A stretch of 64,000 bases of DNA, taken from the NCBI RefSeq assembly GCF_900156315.1, contig NZ_FTNI01000007.1, positions 244,977 to 308,976 of the forward strand, given 5' to 3'. A program made the translations under genes and the position numbers. Positions 34,088 through 42,273 of this stretch are shown one piece after another; position 1 is the stretch's first letter; every line of letters begins with the position of its first letter. This stretch comes from Microbispora rosea (GTDB lineage: Bacteria; Actinomycetota; Actinomycetes; Streptosporangiales; Streptosporangiaceae). The notes beneath the pieces were generated by a model. It searched no databases, had not been told where the DNA came from, and worked only from the letters and a program-made list of their open reading frames with translations.

Positions 34088-35371
34088 ATGTCTGCCATGT
34101 CGGAAGTTGTCCCACTGCCATCGTTCGGCGAGGTGTTCTTCGACGCTCGTGGCCAGGACCGTGTGCTCCGGGTCACGTGGCACGACGGCACGCTGGTGCT
34201 GAGCCTGTGGCGGGGCGAGATGTGCACGGCCAGTTTCCGCATGCCCATGGACGACGTGGGACGGCTGATCGACACCCTCGACGAGGGTTTCGCCGAGGCG
34301 GGCGGCGAGGAGCAGGACGCGGGGACGGGACCGTTCCCACGCCAGGGGACGCCGGGCCAGGACGGCTACGCCCCCCAGGAGGCGTCGTACTCCGCGCACC
34401 CGCAGGACCAGGGGCAGGACCCCTACGCGACCCAGGTCCACGACCCGTACGCGGCCGAGTCCCCGGACGCGTACGCGACGCGGGGCCAGGACGCCTACGC
34501 CGTTCCCGACGGGTACGTGGGGCAGCCCGGCGACGGATACGCGGCGCAGGACCTCTACGGCGCGCCCCAGACCGGGCCGCACAAGCTGCCTCAGGTCCCG
34601 TACGGCCAGGCCCGGGACGGGTACGCCGCCGACGAGGGCCACCCCGCCGCGCCCGACGGCTACGGCCAGGCCCCGGACGGGTACGGCAGGGCCCGCGACG
34701 GATACGCGCAGGACGAGAACGGCTACGCAGCGCGGGACCGCCGCGCGTCGCGCGACGCCGGGTTCCCCGAGCCGGCCCCGTCCGACTACGAGTACCCCGA
34801 CTACCCGGGCGCCGACTATCCAGGCCCCGACTATCCAGGCCCCGACTATCCGGGCACAGGGCAGTACGCCCGTCCGCCGGTGCCGCCGCCCGCCCCGGCC
34901 CCCGAGGCCTACCCGGCGCCCGCCGCGTTGGGCCCGAACGACGTGCTCGTCGCCCGGGGCACGCCCTCCCAGGACCGCCTCGTGGCGTCCTCGGCCCAGA
35001 CCGGCCCCCAGCCGGCCTACCGCCCGGCCCCGCAACCCCGCCAGGCCCCGCGCCCCCATGCCCCTCAACCCCAGGCCCCGCAGCCGACGGGACAGCCCGC
35101 GGGTCAGCAGCCCGGGGCGGTCGACCCGAGCGACCCCCTCGGCCTCGGCCCGGTCCGGCCCTACGTCAACGAGCAGTACGCGGGCGAGCCGCCGCTCTAC
35201 ACCACGGGCGAGCGCCTGCGGCCGGACCAGTGGCCGGCGGGTCAGGCCCCGGACCAGCACGCCGAACACGAGCGCCGCGGGGGGCGGCGCGGCGGGCAGC
35301 CCTCCGGGGACTCCCCGATTCCGTGGTCGGACGAGGATGGAGAGGGCTGGGACACGTCGCGGGGGTGGTGA
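34088..35371 (+). CDS. Tyr/Pro-rich disordered protein with conserved N-terminal domain
   Basis: 427 residues. The first 75 form a folded domain (LPSFGEVFFDARGQDRVLRV, then WHDGTLVLSLWRGEMCTASF and RMPMDDVGRLIDTLDEGF) like those seen in actinobacterial hypothetical proteins. The rest is a long low-complexity region with degenerate repeats: DPYA, DGYG/DGYA and DYPGPDYPG units, then Pro/Gln-rich sequence and a short conserved-looking C-terminus (SPIPWSDEDGEGWDT). Tyrosines occur every 6-10 residues through about 34390-34870. There is no signal peptide or membrane helix. Function unknown; a scaffold or condensate-forming role is speculation. Confidence 0.8.
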   Translation: MSAMSEVVPLPSFGEVFFDARGQDRVLRVTWHDGTLVLSLWRGEMCTASFRMPMDDVGRLIDTLDEGFAEAGGEEQDAGTGPFPRQGTPGQDGYAPQEASYSAHPQDQGQDPYATQVHDPYAAESPDAYATRGQDAYAVPDGYVGQPGDGYAAQDLYGAPQTGPHKLPQVPYGQARDGYAADEGHPAAPDGYGQAPDGYGRARDGYAQDENGYAARDRRASRDAGFPEPAPSDYEYPDYPGADYPGPDYPGPDYPGTGQYARPPVPPPAPAPEAYPAPAALGPNDVLVARGTPSQDRLVASSAQTGPQPAYRPAPQPRQAPRPHAPQPQAPQPTGQPAGQQPGAVDPSDPLGLGPVRPYVNEQYAGEPPLYTTGERLRPDQWPAGQAPDQHAEHERRGGRRGGQPSGDSPIPWSDEDGEGWDTSRGW

Positions 35372-35421
35372 TGAGGGTCACGTTCGGCGGGAGTTCCAGC
35401 TGTAAGTAACCTCATCGTCTG

Positions 35422-37011
35422 ATGGAAACAGCAACAGCACTGCAGTTCCTCCTGCTCCCGGCCGGCGCTCTCGGCGTCGCCGCCCTGGCACGGTGGCGTG
35501 GCTGGTCGGCTCCACTGCTCCTGGTGGTGGCCGGCCTCGCCGCGTCCTACGTGCCCGGGGTCCCCGACTACAGCCTCGATCCGCACATCGTCCTGGTGGT
35601 CTTCCTGCCGCCGATGCTCTACTCGGCGGCACTGGACAGCTCATATCTGCGGCTGCGCGACGCCGCCAGGCCCGTCGGCCTCCTGGCCGTCGGGCTCGTC
35701 CTGGCGACGACCGTGGTGGTCGGCTTCGTCGTGCACGCGATCGTCCCCGATCTCCCGCTCGCCGCGGCGTTCGCGCTCGGGGCGATCGTCGCCCCTCCCG
35801 ACGCCGTGTCGGCGGTCGCGATCGGGCGCAGGCTCGGCCTGCCGCGACGCGCGCTGACAATCCTCGTGGGCGAGAGCCTGTTCAACGACGCCACCGCGCT
35901 GACCGCCTACCGGGTCGCGGTCGGCGCGGTGACCGGCGCCGCCGCCGGCCTGCTCGACATCGGCGGGCAGTTCCTCCTGGCCGCCGGGCTCGGCGTGGTG
36001 ATCGGCCTCGCCATCGCCTACCTCTCCGGGTTCGTGCTGCGGCGGCTCGGCGACGCGCTGATCGCCAACGGGGTCTCGCTGCTCGTGCCGTACGCCGCCT
36101 ACCTCGCGGCCGAGGCCGTGCACGCCTCCGGCGTGATCGCCGTCGTGATCGTCGGCATCTACCTGGGCCACGAGCTCAGCCGGACGACGTACGGCACACG
36201 CCTGTTGTCGGACGCGGTCTGGAAGGTCGCCGACCTGGTGCTCGAGTCGATCGTGTTCGCCCTGATCGGCCTGCAGCTGCGCCCGATCATCGCCGGGCTG
36301 GACGGCCAGCGGCCCGGCGAGCTGGCGACGTACGCGCTCGTGCTGTTCCTGCTGGTCGTCCTCGTGCGGTTCGTGTGGGTGCCGGCCAGCGCCTGCCTGC
36401 CGCGGATGCTGTCGAAGCGGGTGCGCGCCCGGGAGCCCAAGACGCCGTCGTGGCAGAACATGGTGCTGACGAGCTGGGCGGGCATGCGAGGGGTGGTGTC
36501 GCTGGCCGCGGCCTTCGCCCTCCCCGAGCACTTCCCCCAGCGCAACCTGTTGCTGTTCCTGACGTTCGCGGTCGTCGTGGGCACGCTGATCGTCCACGGG
36601 CTGTCGTTCCCCTGGCTGATCAGGCGGATGGGCGTCTCCACCGCCCGGGAGCGGTACGGCGACGACCTCGCGGAGGCGGGTGCCCAGCAGGCCGCCGCGG
36701 CCGCCGCCCTGGCGCGGCTGGAGGAGCTCACCTCCGACGGCGTGCTGGACGTCCACGAAGAGGTCGTCGACCAGTTGCGCACCCGCTCCGAGCGCCGGGC
36801 CATGCACGCCTGGGAGCGGCTCGGCGGCGGCACCGGCCCCGAGGGAGAGGAGACGCCCGCCGCGCTCTACCGGCGGCTGCGCCGCGAGATGCTCGCCGCG
36901 GAACGTGAGGTGTTCGTGCGGCTGCGCGACGAGCGGCGCATCGACGACGAGGTCCTCCACCGGGTCATGCAGGAGCTCGACTTCGAGGAGGCGACGCTCG
37001 AACGCAGCTGA
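35422..37011 (+). CDS. CPA1-family Na+/H+ antiporter
   Basis: 529-residue sodium/proton antiporter. About 12 hydrophobic helices span residues 1-410. The CPA1 core has FLPPMLYSAALDSS, the GAIVAPPDAVSAVAI motif and the GESLFNDATALTAYR ion-binding helix with Asn-Asp, and later WAGMRGVVSLAAAFALP. The last 120 residues are a charged helical cytoplasmic tail (RARLEEL- and RRLRREMLAAERE-like segments), as usual for bacterial NhaP-type exchangers. The ATG follows a weak leader; TAACCT lies 9 nt upstream. Confidence 0.92.
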   Translation: METATALQFLLLPAGALGVAALARWRGWSAPLLLVVAGLAASYVPGVPDYSLDPHIVLVVFLPPMLYSAALDSSYLRLRDAARPVGLLAVGLVLATTVVVGFVVHAIVPDLPLAAAFALGAIVAPPDAVSAVAIGRRLGLPRRALTILVGESLFNDATALTAYRVAVGAVTGAAAGLLDIGGQFLLAAGLGVVIGLAIAYLSGFVLRRLGDALIANGVSLLVPYAAYLAAEAVHASGVIAVVIVGIYLGHELSRTTYGTRLLSDAVWKVADLVLESIVFALIGLQLRPIIAGLDGQRPGELATYALVLFLLVVLVRFVWVPASACLPRMLSKRVRAREPKTPSWQNMVLTSWAGMRGVVSLAAAFALPEHFPQRNLLLFLTFAVVVGTLIVHGLSFPWLIRRMGVSTARERYGDDLAEAGAQQAAAAAALARLEELTSDGVLDVHEEVVDQLRTRSERRAMHAWERLGGGTGPEGEETPAALYRRLRREMLAAEREVFVRLRDERRIDDEVLHRVMQELDFEEATLERS

Positions 37012-37029
37012 GCGGGCCCAGGGCGCCGT

Positions 37030-37290
37030 CTACTGGCTCAGGCGCTGGTCCACGAAGCACCAGCGCCAGTCCTCCCCTCGCTCGAACGAGCGGATCACCG
37101 GGTGGCCGGTCTCCTTGTAGTGGGCGGTGGCGTGCTTGCCGGGAGAGGAGTCGCAGCAGCCGATGTGGCCGCACTCCAGGCACTTGCGCAGGTGGACCCA
37201 TCGCATGCCGTCCTCCAGGCACTCCTGGCAGCCTTCGGGCGTGAGCGGATCCGGGTCGGCCGTAACGAGCAGGTGTTCGCAATTCCCCAT
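37030..37290 (-). CDS. UBP-type zinc finger protein
   Basis: 86-residue single-domain protein of the ubiquitin-hydrolase zinc-finger (ZnF-UBP) fold: CxxC (CQEC), CxxC (CLEC), GCC, then HATAHYKETGHPV. Zinc ligands are the Cys pairs and the His residues in KHATAHYKETGH. In bacteria, which lack ubiquitin, these small proteins are common in actinobacteria with no known role. Start ATG at 37290 lies 7 nt after TAGCAT, a leaderless pattern. It is convergent with the antiporter (18 nt gap). Confidence 0.88.
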   Translation of the reverse strand: MGNCEHLLVTADPDPLTPEGCQECLEDGMRWVHLRKCLECGHIGCCDSSPGKHATAHYKETGHPVIRSFERGEDWRWCFVDQRLSQ

Positions 37291-37414
37291 GCCGCCGATG
37301 CTACGGCGCGCGGTCGGGTACCCGGCGCCCCCTCCCCGGCCGGGGGCCGTGTGCGCCGAACCTCCACAAACTCCCCCTCGGGATCTGCACATCGCTTCCG
37401 TAGGTTCGTGGGCC

Positions 37415-38128
37415 ATGACGACGACGGTCGACACGGGCGACTTCACCGCCTGGTTACGCGACTTCCAGGGCGCGGCGCTGCTGCGGCGCACCTGGGGCGA
37501 CCCCGACTGGAGCGCGGGAGCCCTGCTGGAGCCCGCCCTCGTACGCAGCCTCCAGCGGTTCCAGGTGGGCGAGGACGGCGACGGCGCCCGGCTCATGGAC
37601 AAGGCCCGCCAGGCGGGCGACCCCGTGTACGCGGAGGCGGTGCGCCTGTTCGTGGCCGAGGAGAGCGAGCACGCCCGGCTGCTTGCCCGGCTCCTGGAGG
37701 CGGCGGGTGGGGCGACGATCGCCGGCCACTGGACCGACGCGGTCTTCGTCCGGCTGCGGCGGCTCCTCGGCCTGCGCACGGAGCTGATGGTGCTGATGCT
37801 CGCCGAGGTGGTCGCGCTCGGCTACTACCGCGCGGTGCGCGACGGCGTCCGGGACCTGCTCGCCTCGGAGGTCGCGGGCCGGATCCTCGCCGACGAGCTG
37901 CGCCACGTGCCCTTCCACCGCGATCGGCTGCGGATGTCCTTCCGGAGATCCTCCCGGCTGTCGCGGGTGATCGCCGCGGCCCTGTGGTGGTCGCTGCTGG
38001 CGGGAGTGCTGGCCGTGGTCGCCATCGATCACGGTGAGGCCCTGCGCGGGGCCGGAGTGTCCAGGACCGCCTTCGCCCGCGAGGTCGTGGGGTATTTCCG
38101 CGAAATCGCCGCCGAGGTGATGACGTGA
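37415..38128 (+). CDS. Ferritin-like protein
   Basis: 237 residues, four-helix ferritin-like fold with two ExxH motifs: Glu83-His86 (AEESEHARLL) and Glu161-His164 (DELRHVPFHRDRL), and Glu123 in the third helix. This is the ligand set of a diiron carboxylate protein. The C-terminal part has a hydrophobic segment (about 186-205) and a basic tail. Function unknown; iron storage, oxygenase or stress roles are all possible. Confidence 0.8.
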   Translation: MTTTVDTGDFTAWLRDFQGAALLRRTWGDPDWSAGALLEPALVRSLQRFQVGEDGDGARLMDKARQAGDPVYAEAVRLFVAEESEHARLLARLLEAAGGATIAGHWTDAVFVRLRRLLGLRTELMVLMLAEVVALGYYRAVRDGVRDLLASEVAGRILADELRHVPFHRDRLRMSFRRSSRLSRVIAAALWWSLLAGVLAVVAIDHGEALRGAGVSRTAFAREVVGYFREIAAEVMT

Positions 38129-38215
38129 TGAAGGCGGGGCGATGCCGAGATGATGAGGGAGTGAAGTCGGGATGACGACAGGGTGAAGGCGGGATGACGA
38201 GGGGGTGAGCTCGGA
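38129..38215. repeat. Imperfect GGATGA/GGGTGAAGGC tandem repeats
   Basis: Directly after the ferritin-like gene, about 85 nt are made of imperfect repeats of a GGGTGAAGGCGGGATGACGA-like unit (clearest at about 38165-38205). They look like slippage products and hold no gene or site I recognise. Confidence 0.4.
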
Positions 38216-38278
38216 GGGGCCCGAAGGGCCGGCTTCGGCTCCGCGGCGGGCGGGCCGCCGTTGGGTAGGGTGATCGGC

Positions 38279-38644
38279 ATGCGACTCCTCCCGTTCGCCG
38301 CCGCCTGCGCGGCCGCCGTCCTGCTCGCCTCCGGCTGCGCGAGCGCGGACAAGGCGCAGACGTGCGCCGAGGCGACGCGACTGGTCAGCCAGACCATCAG
38401 CGAGATCGGCGCGGTCGTGAACGACCCCGCCGCCATGCGCGAGAAGATCCAGGACGGCGCCGCCGACCTGGAGGACATGGCGAACAAGGCCGCCGACACC
38501 ACGCTCAGGGATGCCCTCCAGGGGCTCGCCGACAGCCTCCAGAAGCTCGATGTCGACGACGCCAACGCGGCGGTGGACGCGGCGCAGAAGGTCGCCACCG
38601 ACGGCGCGACCTACCTGCGCGAGGTCAGCAAGGCCTGCCTCTGA
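38279..38644 (+). CDS. Small lipoprotein
   Basis: 121 residues. A signal peptide (MRLLPFAAACAAAVLLASGC) ends in the lipobox LASGC, so the mature protein is acylated at Cys20 and bound to the outer membrane face. The mature part is about 100 residues of amphipathic helices with two more cysteines (Cys29 and Cys120). Family not recognised. The start is the ATG at 38279; TAGGGT lies 7 nt before it. Confidence 0.8.
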   Translation: MRLLPFAAACAAAVLLASGCASADKAQTCAEATRLVSQTISEIGAVVNDPAAMREKIQDGAADLEDMANKAADTTLRDALQGLADSLQKLDVDDANAAVDAAQKVATDGATYLREVSKACL

Positions 38645-38745
38645 TCCGGCCGTCGCCGCTCCATCCCGGCGCCCGCCCACGACGGCCGGTGAAAGCGGCC
38701 AACCCGGCAAATCTAGGGGAAAAGGGGCAGAAATAGCGTTATCGC

Positions 38746-39081
38746 ATGGAAGAGAACGAACCAGACCCCCGCTTCGTCCTCGCCAACGAGCGCACGTTCC
38801 TCACCTGGATCAGCACGTCCCTCGCGCTGAGCGCCGGGGGCATCGCCATCGCGGTCGTCCCCGAGGGCGTCTTCGTGCCGTGGGTGCGCACGCTGCTCGC
38901 CGTAGTGCTCGTGCTGCTGTCCGCCGTTGCCGCGGGCTCGTCCTATCCCCGCTGGCGGCGCATCGACCGGGCGCTCCGGCAGGACCGCGCGCTCCCGCCG
39001 CCCGCCCTGGCCCCCCTGTTCGGGTACGGCGTGGCCGGGGTGGCCGTCCTGGCCCTGCTCCTCATCCTCGTGGAACGGTGA
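38746..39081 (+). CDS. DUF202 membrane protein (YidH-like), first copy
   Basis: 111 residues of the DUF202 (YidH) family: soluble start RFVLANERTFLTWISTSLAL, then three membrane helices and the typical LANERTFLTW motif at 13-22. Function unknown. A TAGCGT box sits 6 nt before the ATG. The next gene, a second DUF202 protein, overlaps by 4 nt. Confidence 0.85.
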   Translation: MEENEPDPRFVLANERTFLTWISTSLALSAGGIAIAVVPEGVFVPWVRTLLAVVLVLLSAVAAGSSYPRWRRIDRALRQDRALPPPALAPLFGYGVAGVAVLALLLILVER

Positions 39082-39404
39082 GCGGCGAGCCGAGGCCGGG
39101 GCTGCACAGCGAGCGGACCCGGCTGGCCTGGGTCCGCACGGCCGTGACGATGGCCGGTGCCGGCATCGGAGCGGCCGGGATCTCGGTGCGCCAGGATCTG
39201 GTCGCGCTCGCCGTCCCCTTCGCGGCGGCCGCGCTTGCCGGGGCGGTCCTGCTCCTGCGCACCGGGACTCGCCACCGACGCCTGGAACGGGCGCTGCGGC
39301 AGCGGCGCCCGCTCGACGACCGGTTGGACACCGGCGTCGCCTGGGCCGGCGCGCTCGCCGTCGCCGCCGCGGCGCTGGTCATGGTGCTCACGCTGGCCCT
39401 GTGA
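39078..39404 (+). CDS. DUF202 membrane protein, second copy
   Basis: 108 residues, DUF202 family: the motif is GLHSERTRLAWVRTAVTMAG, the ERTRLAW form of the signature, followed by three helices. The pair of adjacent divergent DUF202 proteins (GTG start overlapping the first gene's stop) suggests a hetero-oligomeric membrane complex. Confidence 0.85.
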   Translation: MSGEPRPGLHSERTRLAWVRTAVTMAGAGIGAAGISVRQDLVALAVPFAAAALAGAVLLLRTGTRHRRLERALRQRRPLDDRLDTGVAWAGALAVAAAALVMVLTLAL

Positions 39405-39415
39405 ACACCGCACGT

Positions 39416-39490
39416 CCCGCACAGGCAGGTAAGACCGGACGGCTCGGTCCGCCACGAGACAGAGGCGGGCCGAGCCGTCGTCGGTGCGGG
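39416..39490. terminator. Nested double-hairpin terminator
   Basis: Inner stem GACGGCTCGG-t-CCGCC / GGCGG-g-CCGAGCCGTC (39438-39479) lies inside a second stem CCCGCAC (39416-39422) / GTGCGGG (39484-39490). It separates the DUF202 pair (plus) from the convergent DUF2510 gene (minus) and probably ends both. Confidence 0.75.
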
Positions 39491-39520
39491 ATTCTGTGAC
39501 GGCGATCGCGGAGTGAGAGC

Positions 39521-40375
39521 TCAGATCGCCGGCACGGCCTCCATGCTGTGCGGGTGCAGGGCGGTCTGCAGCCGGATGCCGCCGAGGGACGTCATCGCCT
39601 CCTTGCCCGCGTTCTTCTTCGCCCAGCCCTCCGCCCGCTCGCGCAGAGTCCGGTCGGGAGACAGCAGCGTGTCCGCCATCATGCCGAAAAGGCTCGTGCA
39701 CGCCTTCGATCCCACGCCGAGATCGCAGCGGGCCTTCACGGACAGGACCTTGTCCGGCTCGTCGTACCAGATGTAGACGGACATGTGGAGCCTGGCGGCG
39801 TCTCCCGGCCGGCAGATCATGCCCATCGTGGCGCCGGTCACCGGGTCGGGCGCCGCGGACTTCGCGCATCTCCACGCGTTGGCCGCCTGCAGCCAGTTCA
39901 CCGCGACCATGTTGACCGTCACCTTGGGCAGGTAACGCTGCTTTCCCGAGGGGAACCTCCCGGGGAAGGACGGCGCGCGGTCGTCGGTCACCGGCTCGGT
40001 GGTCGCGAGGCCCACGGCGGCGCCCGCGATCCCGCCCAGCGCCAGCGCCGCGATCAGCGTGCCGGCCGTGACCAGCGCGAACACCGCCGTTCCCCGGCGG
40101 CGCGGCGGGTTTAGGCCGGGCGGTCCCGGGGGGCCGTACGCCGGTGGCGGCGTCTGCTGCCCGGCGGCGTACGGCTCGGCCCTCTGGGGCGGGGGCGTCC
40201 GCGGCCAGGGCGAGCTCACGGACGGATGACCCGCGTCGAAACCGGGAGGCGGGGGCACGGTGAGGCCGGGCTGCGCGGGAGGGCCGGGAGGCGGGGCCTG
40301 CACCGGGTGCCAGGCGGTGCCGTCCCACCAGAACCTGCCGTCGGGGGAGTACGGCCAGCCGGGGGGAGCCGCCAT
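39521..40375 (-). CDS. DUF2510 membrane-anchored protein
   Basis: 284 residues. An N-terminal DUF2510 module (GWPYSPDGRFWWDGTAWHP) is followed by a Pro-rich linker (to about 85), one membrane helix (TAVFALVTAGTLIAALALGG) and an extracytoplasmic domain with four cysteines (WRCAKSAAP, GMICRPGD, KARCDLGVGSKAC). It shares 1 nt (TGATG) with the upstream gene, so they are translationally coupled. Function unknown; the DUF2510 module is common in actinobacterial membrane proteins. Confidence 0.85.
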   Translation of the reverse strand: MAAPPGWPYSPDGRFWWDGTAWHPVQAPPPGPPAQPGLTVPPPPGFDAGHPSVSSPWPRTPPPQRAEPYAAGQQTPPPAYGPPGPPGLNPPRRRGTAVFALVTAGTLIAALALGGIAGAAVGLATTEPVTDDRAPSFPGRFPSGKQRYLPKVTVNMVAVNWLQAANAWRCAKSAAPDPVTGATMGMICRPGDAARLHMSVYIWYDEPDKVLSVKARCDLGVGSKACTSLFGMMADTLLSPDRTLRERAEGWAKKNAGKEAMTSLGGIRLQTALHPHSMEAVPAI

Positions 40376-40956
40376 CAATATCTCCTCTTCATCGTGAGCT
40401 CGACGGACCGGGTGTTCGCCTTCCGCTCCAGCGCGTACTCCCAGTCGAGAACGAAGGTCACATCCCCGTCGCCCGTGATCTGCTCGGCCAGCCAGCCGCC
40501 GAGTTTCTTGACCGTCGAGGGATCGTCGCGGTGCGGCAGCGTCGCGAACCACGACATGTAGTCCAGCCCGGCCGCCGCCGTGGTGCTGTCCGGGTTGACG
40601 ATCCTGGCCTCGACCTTGCCGATGTACTCGTAGAAGTCCGCGACGTCGGGGACCCGGAAGAGGTCCGCTTCGAACCGCACCTTGCCGATCCTCAGCTGAC
40701 AGGACCAGAACTGCCGCTTGTCGGCGCAGGCGTGCCCCTGGCCCTGCAGCGCCTCGACCACGGTGCCGATCTTGAGTCCGGGGATGCAGTCGTGGCCGCA
40801 GTATTTCGTGTCCTGTTCGCGATAGCCGGACGCGACGGCGTACGCGCCCACGCCGGCGAGCAGGAAGAGGACCAGACCGATCACCCCGACCACGACGCGG
40901 CGAGACCCGCGGCCACTCTGCGTCAGCTCCACAGTCACGAAGACGGAGTATGGCAA
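40375..40956 (-). CDS. Single-pass membrane protein, partner of DUF2510 gene
   Basis: 193 residues with a TTG start supported by GGGGAA 5 nt upstream; an in-frame GTG 18 nt later would also give the membrane helix intact but has no ribosome site. One membrane helix (VVVGVIGLVLFLLAGVGAYA) near residue 25 and an extracytoplasmic domain with four cysteines (KYCGHDCIPG, HACADKRQFWSCQ). The disulfide-rich outer domain and coupling with the DUF2510 gene suggest that the two proteins form a complex. No family recognised. Confidence 0.75.
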   Translation of the reverse strand: MPYSVFVTVELTQSGRGSRRVVVGVIGLVLFLLAGVGAYAVASGYREQDTKYCGHDCIPGLKIGTVVEALQGQGHACADKRQFWSCQLRIGKVRFEADLFRVPDVADFYEYIGKVEARIVNPDSTTAAAGLDYMSWFATLPHRDDPSTVKKLGGWLAEQITGDGDVTFVLDWEYALERKANTRSVELTMKRRY

Positions 40957-41055
40957 GGATTCCCCACACAGGGGACAAGGCTCGCGAATCTGGCCGATCG
41001 ACCGGCGGCGTCCGCGGTCGTGGCGATCGCGCTGTGCCGAACAGGTGCGCCGCGG

Positions 41056-42168
41056 TCAGTCGTCCCCGGCTGCGATGGTCTCGGCGACCTCCTCCGCTCG
41101 TTCCTCCTCCTCGCGGGCGAAGCGCTCGGCGTCGAGCCGGTCGGCGATCTCCTCGTCCTGCCGCATCAGCGCGTCGAGGCTCTGCCCGGCCATGTCGAGC
41201 ACGCCCATGTCGGCGTACGCCTTCTGGAGGCGGGGGCTCCACAGGCCGATGTCCTTCACGCACGGCACGATCCGGCTGAACAGCAGCGAACGGAACAGCC
41301 GCAGGTATTCCGACCGGTCCACGCACTCCATGGCCTCGGCGGACTCCTGCCGCGACAGGCCGATGGTCTCCCAGATCTCCTCGCCGCGCAGCCGGTCGCG
41401 CATGAGGTGGCAGCCCTCGATCACGAAGTCCTCGCGCTCGCGCAACTCGGCGTCGGACAGGTTCCGGTAGTAGTCGCGCAGCGCCATCCGGCCGAACGCC
41501 ACGTGCCTGGCCTCGTCCTGCATCACGTACGCGAGGATCTGCTTGGGCAGCGGCTTGGTGGTGATGTCGCGCATCACGCCGAACGCGGCCAGGGCCAGGC
41601 CCTCGATCAGCACCTGCATGCCGAGGTAGGGCATGTCCCACCGCGAGTCGTTCAGCGTGCTGTCCAGCAGCGCCTTGAGGTGCTGGTTGATGGGGTAGGC
41701 GAGCCCGATCTTCTCCTGCAGGAACCGCGCGTACGTCTCGGCGTGCCGCGCCTCGTCCATCGTCTGGGTGGCGGCGTAGAACTTGGAGTCGAGGTCGGGC
41801 ACCGACTCCACGATCCGGGCCGAGCAGATCATCGCGCCCTGCTCGCCGTGGAGGAACTGGGAGAACTGCCAGGCGGCGTTGTGCCTGCGCACCTCGTCGC
41901 GCTGCCGGCGGTCCATGCGGTCCCACAGCGGGGAGCCGTAGATGGCGAGCGTGGTGTCGGGGACGCCGAGGACGTCGCAGGGGTCGACATCGAGGTCCCA
42001 GTCGATCCGCTTGACGGAGTCCCACTGCTTGTCCTTGCCCTTCTGGTAGAGGGCGAGCATCCGGTCCCTGCCGTCGTCGTACTCCCAGGTGAACCGGGCC
42101 GCTCCGGTCATCTCCACGTCCCACGTGGACAGCTCGGCGGGGATGGTGTAGAGCTCGTGGGTCGACAC
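41056..42168 (-). CDS. R2-like/ferritin-like diiron oxygenase
   Basis: 370 residues with a complete diiron ligand set on a ferritin-like four-helix bundle: Glu109 (HGEQ), Glu139-His142 (DEARHAE), Glu189 and Glu219-His222 (DEARHVAF). This matches p-aminobenzoate N-oxygenase/AurF-like and related diiron oxygenases or aldehyde deformylating types; the substrate is not clear. The GTG start is preceded by GGGAGGT. It is divergent from a TetR regulator, with two identical palindromic operators between, so the regulator almost certainly controls it. Confidence 0.85.
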   Translation of the reverse strand: MSTHELYTIPAELSTWDVEMTGAARFTWEYDDGRDRMLALYQKGKDKQWDSVKRIDWDLDVDPCDVLGVPDTTLAIYGSPLWDRMDRRQRDEVRRHNAAWQFSQFLHGEQGAMICSARIVESVPDLDSKFYAATQTMDEARHAETYARFLQEKIGLAYPINQHLKALLDSTLNDSRWDMPYLGMQVLIEGLALAAFGVMRDITTKPLPKQILAYVMQDEARHVAFGRMALRDYYRNLSDAELREREDFVIEGCHLMRDRLRGEEIWETIGLSRQESAEAMECVDRSEYLRLFRSLLFSRIVPCVKDIGLWSPRLQKAYADMGVLDMAGQSLDALMRQDEEIADRLDAERFAREEEERAEEVAETIAAGDD

Positions 42169-42183
42169 GGGGGACCTCCCTTG

Positions 42184-42230
42184 ACGTACACCGTACGTAT
42201 CCCTGCGAGCGTGTCACGTACGCTGTACGT
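42184..42230. promoter_or_regulatory. Twin palindromic operators for the divergent TetR regulator
   Basis: Two 15-bp palindromes of the form ACGTAC-n3-GTACGT occur at 42184-42198 (spacer ACC) and 42216-42230 (spacer GCT). They lie centre-to-centre 32 bp apart, about three helical turns, between the diiron gene (start 42168) and the TetR gene (start 42274). A possible minus-strand promoter is GTGACA - 16 nt - TACGGT, in the region covered by the operators. Confidence 0.75.
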
Positions 42231-42273
42231 GCGTCAATGGACGGAGAACGCGCGGCGGCGAGAGGATTCGGTC

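Noticed and set aside
42229..42273. Alternative GTG start for the TetR regulator
   Set aside because: It lies inside the second palindromic operator and has no ribosome site; the ATG at 42274 has GAGAGGA at the right distance.
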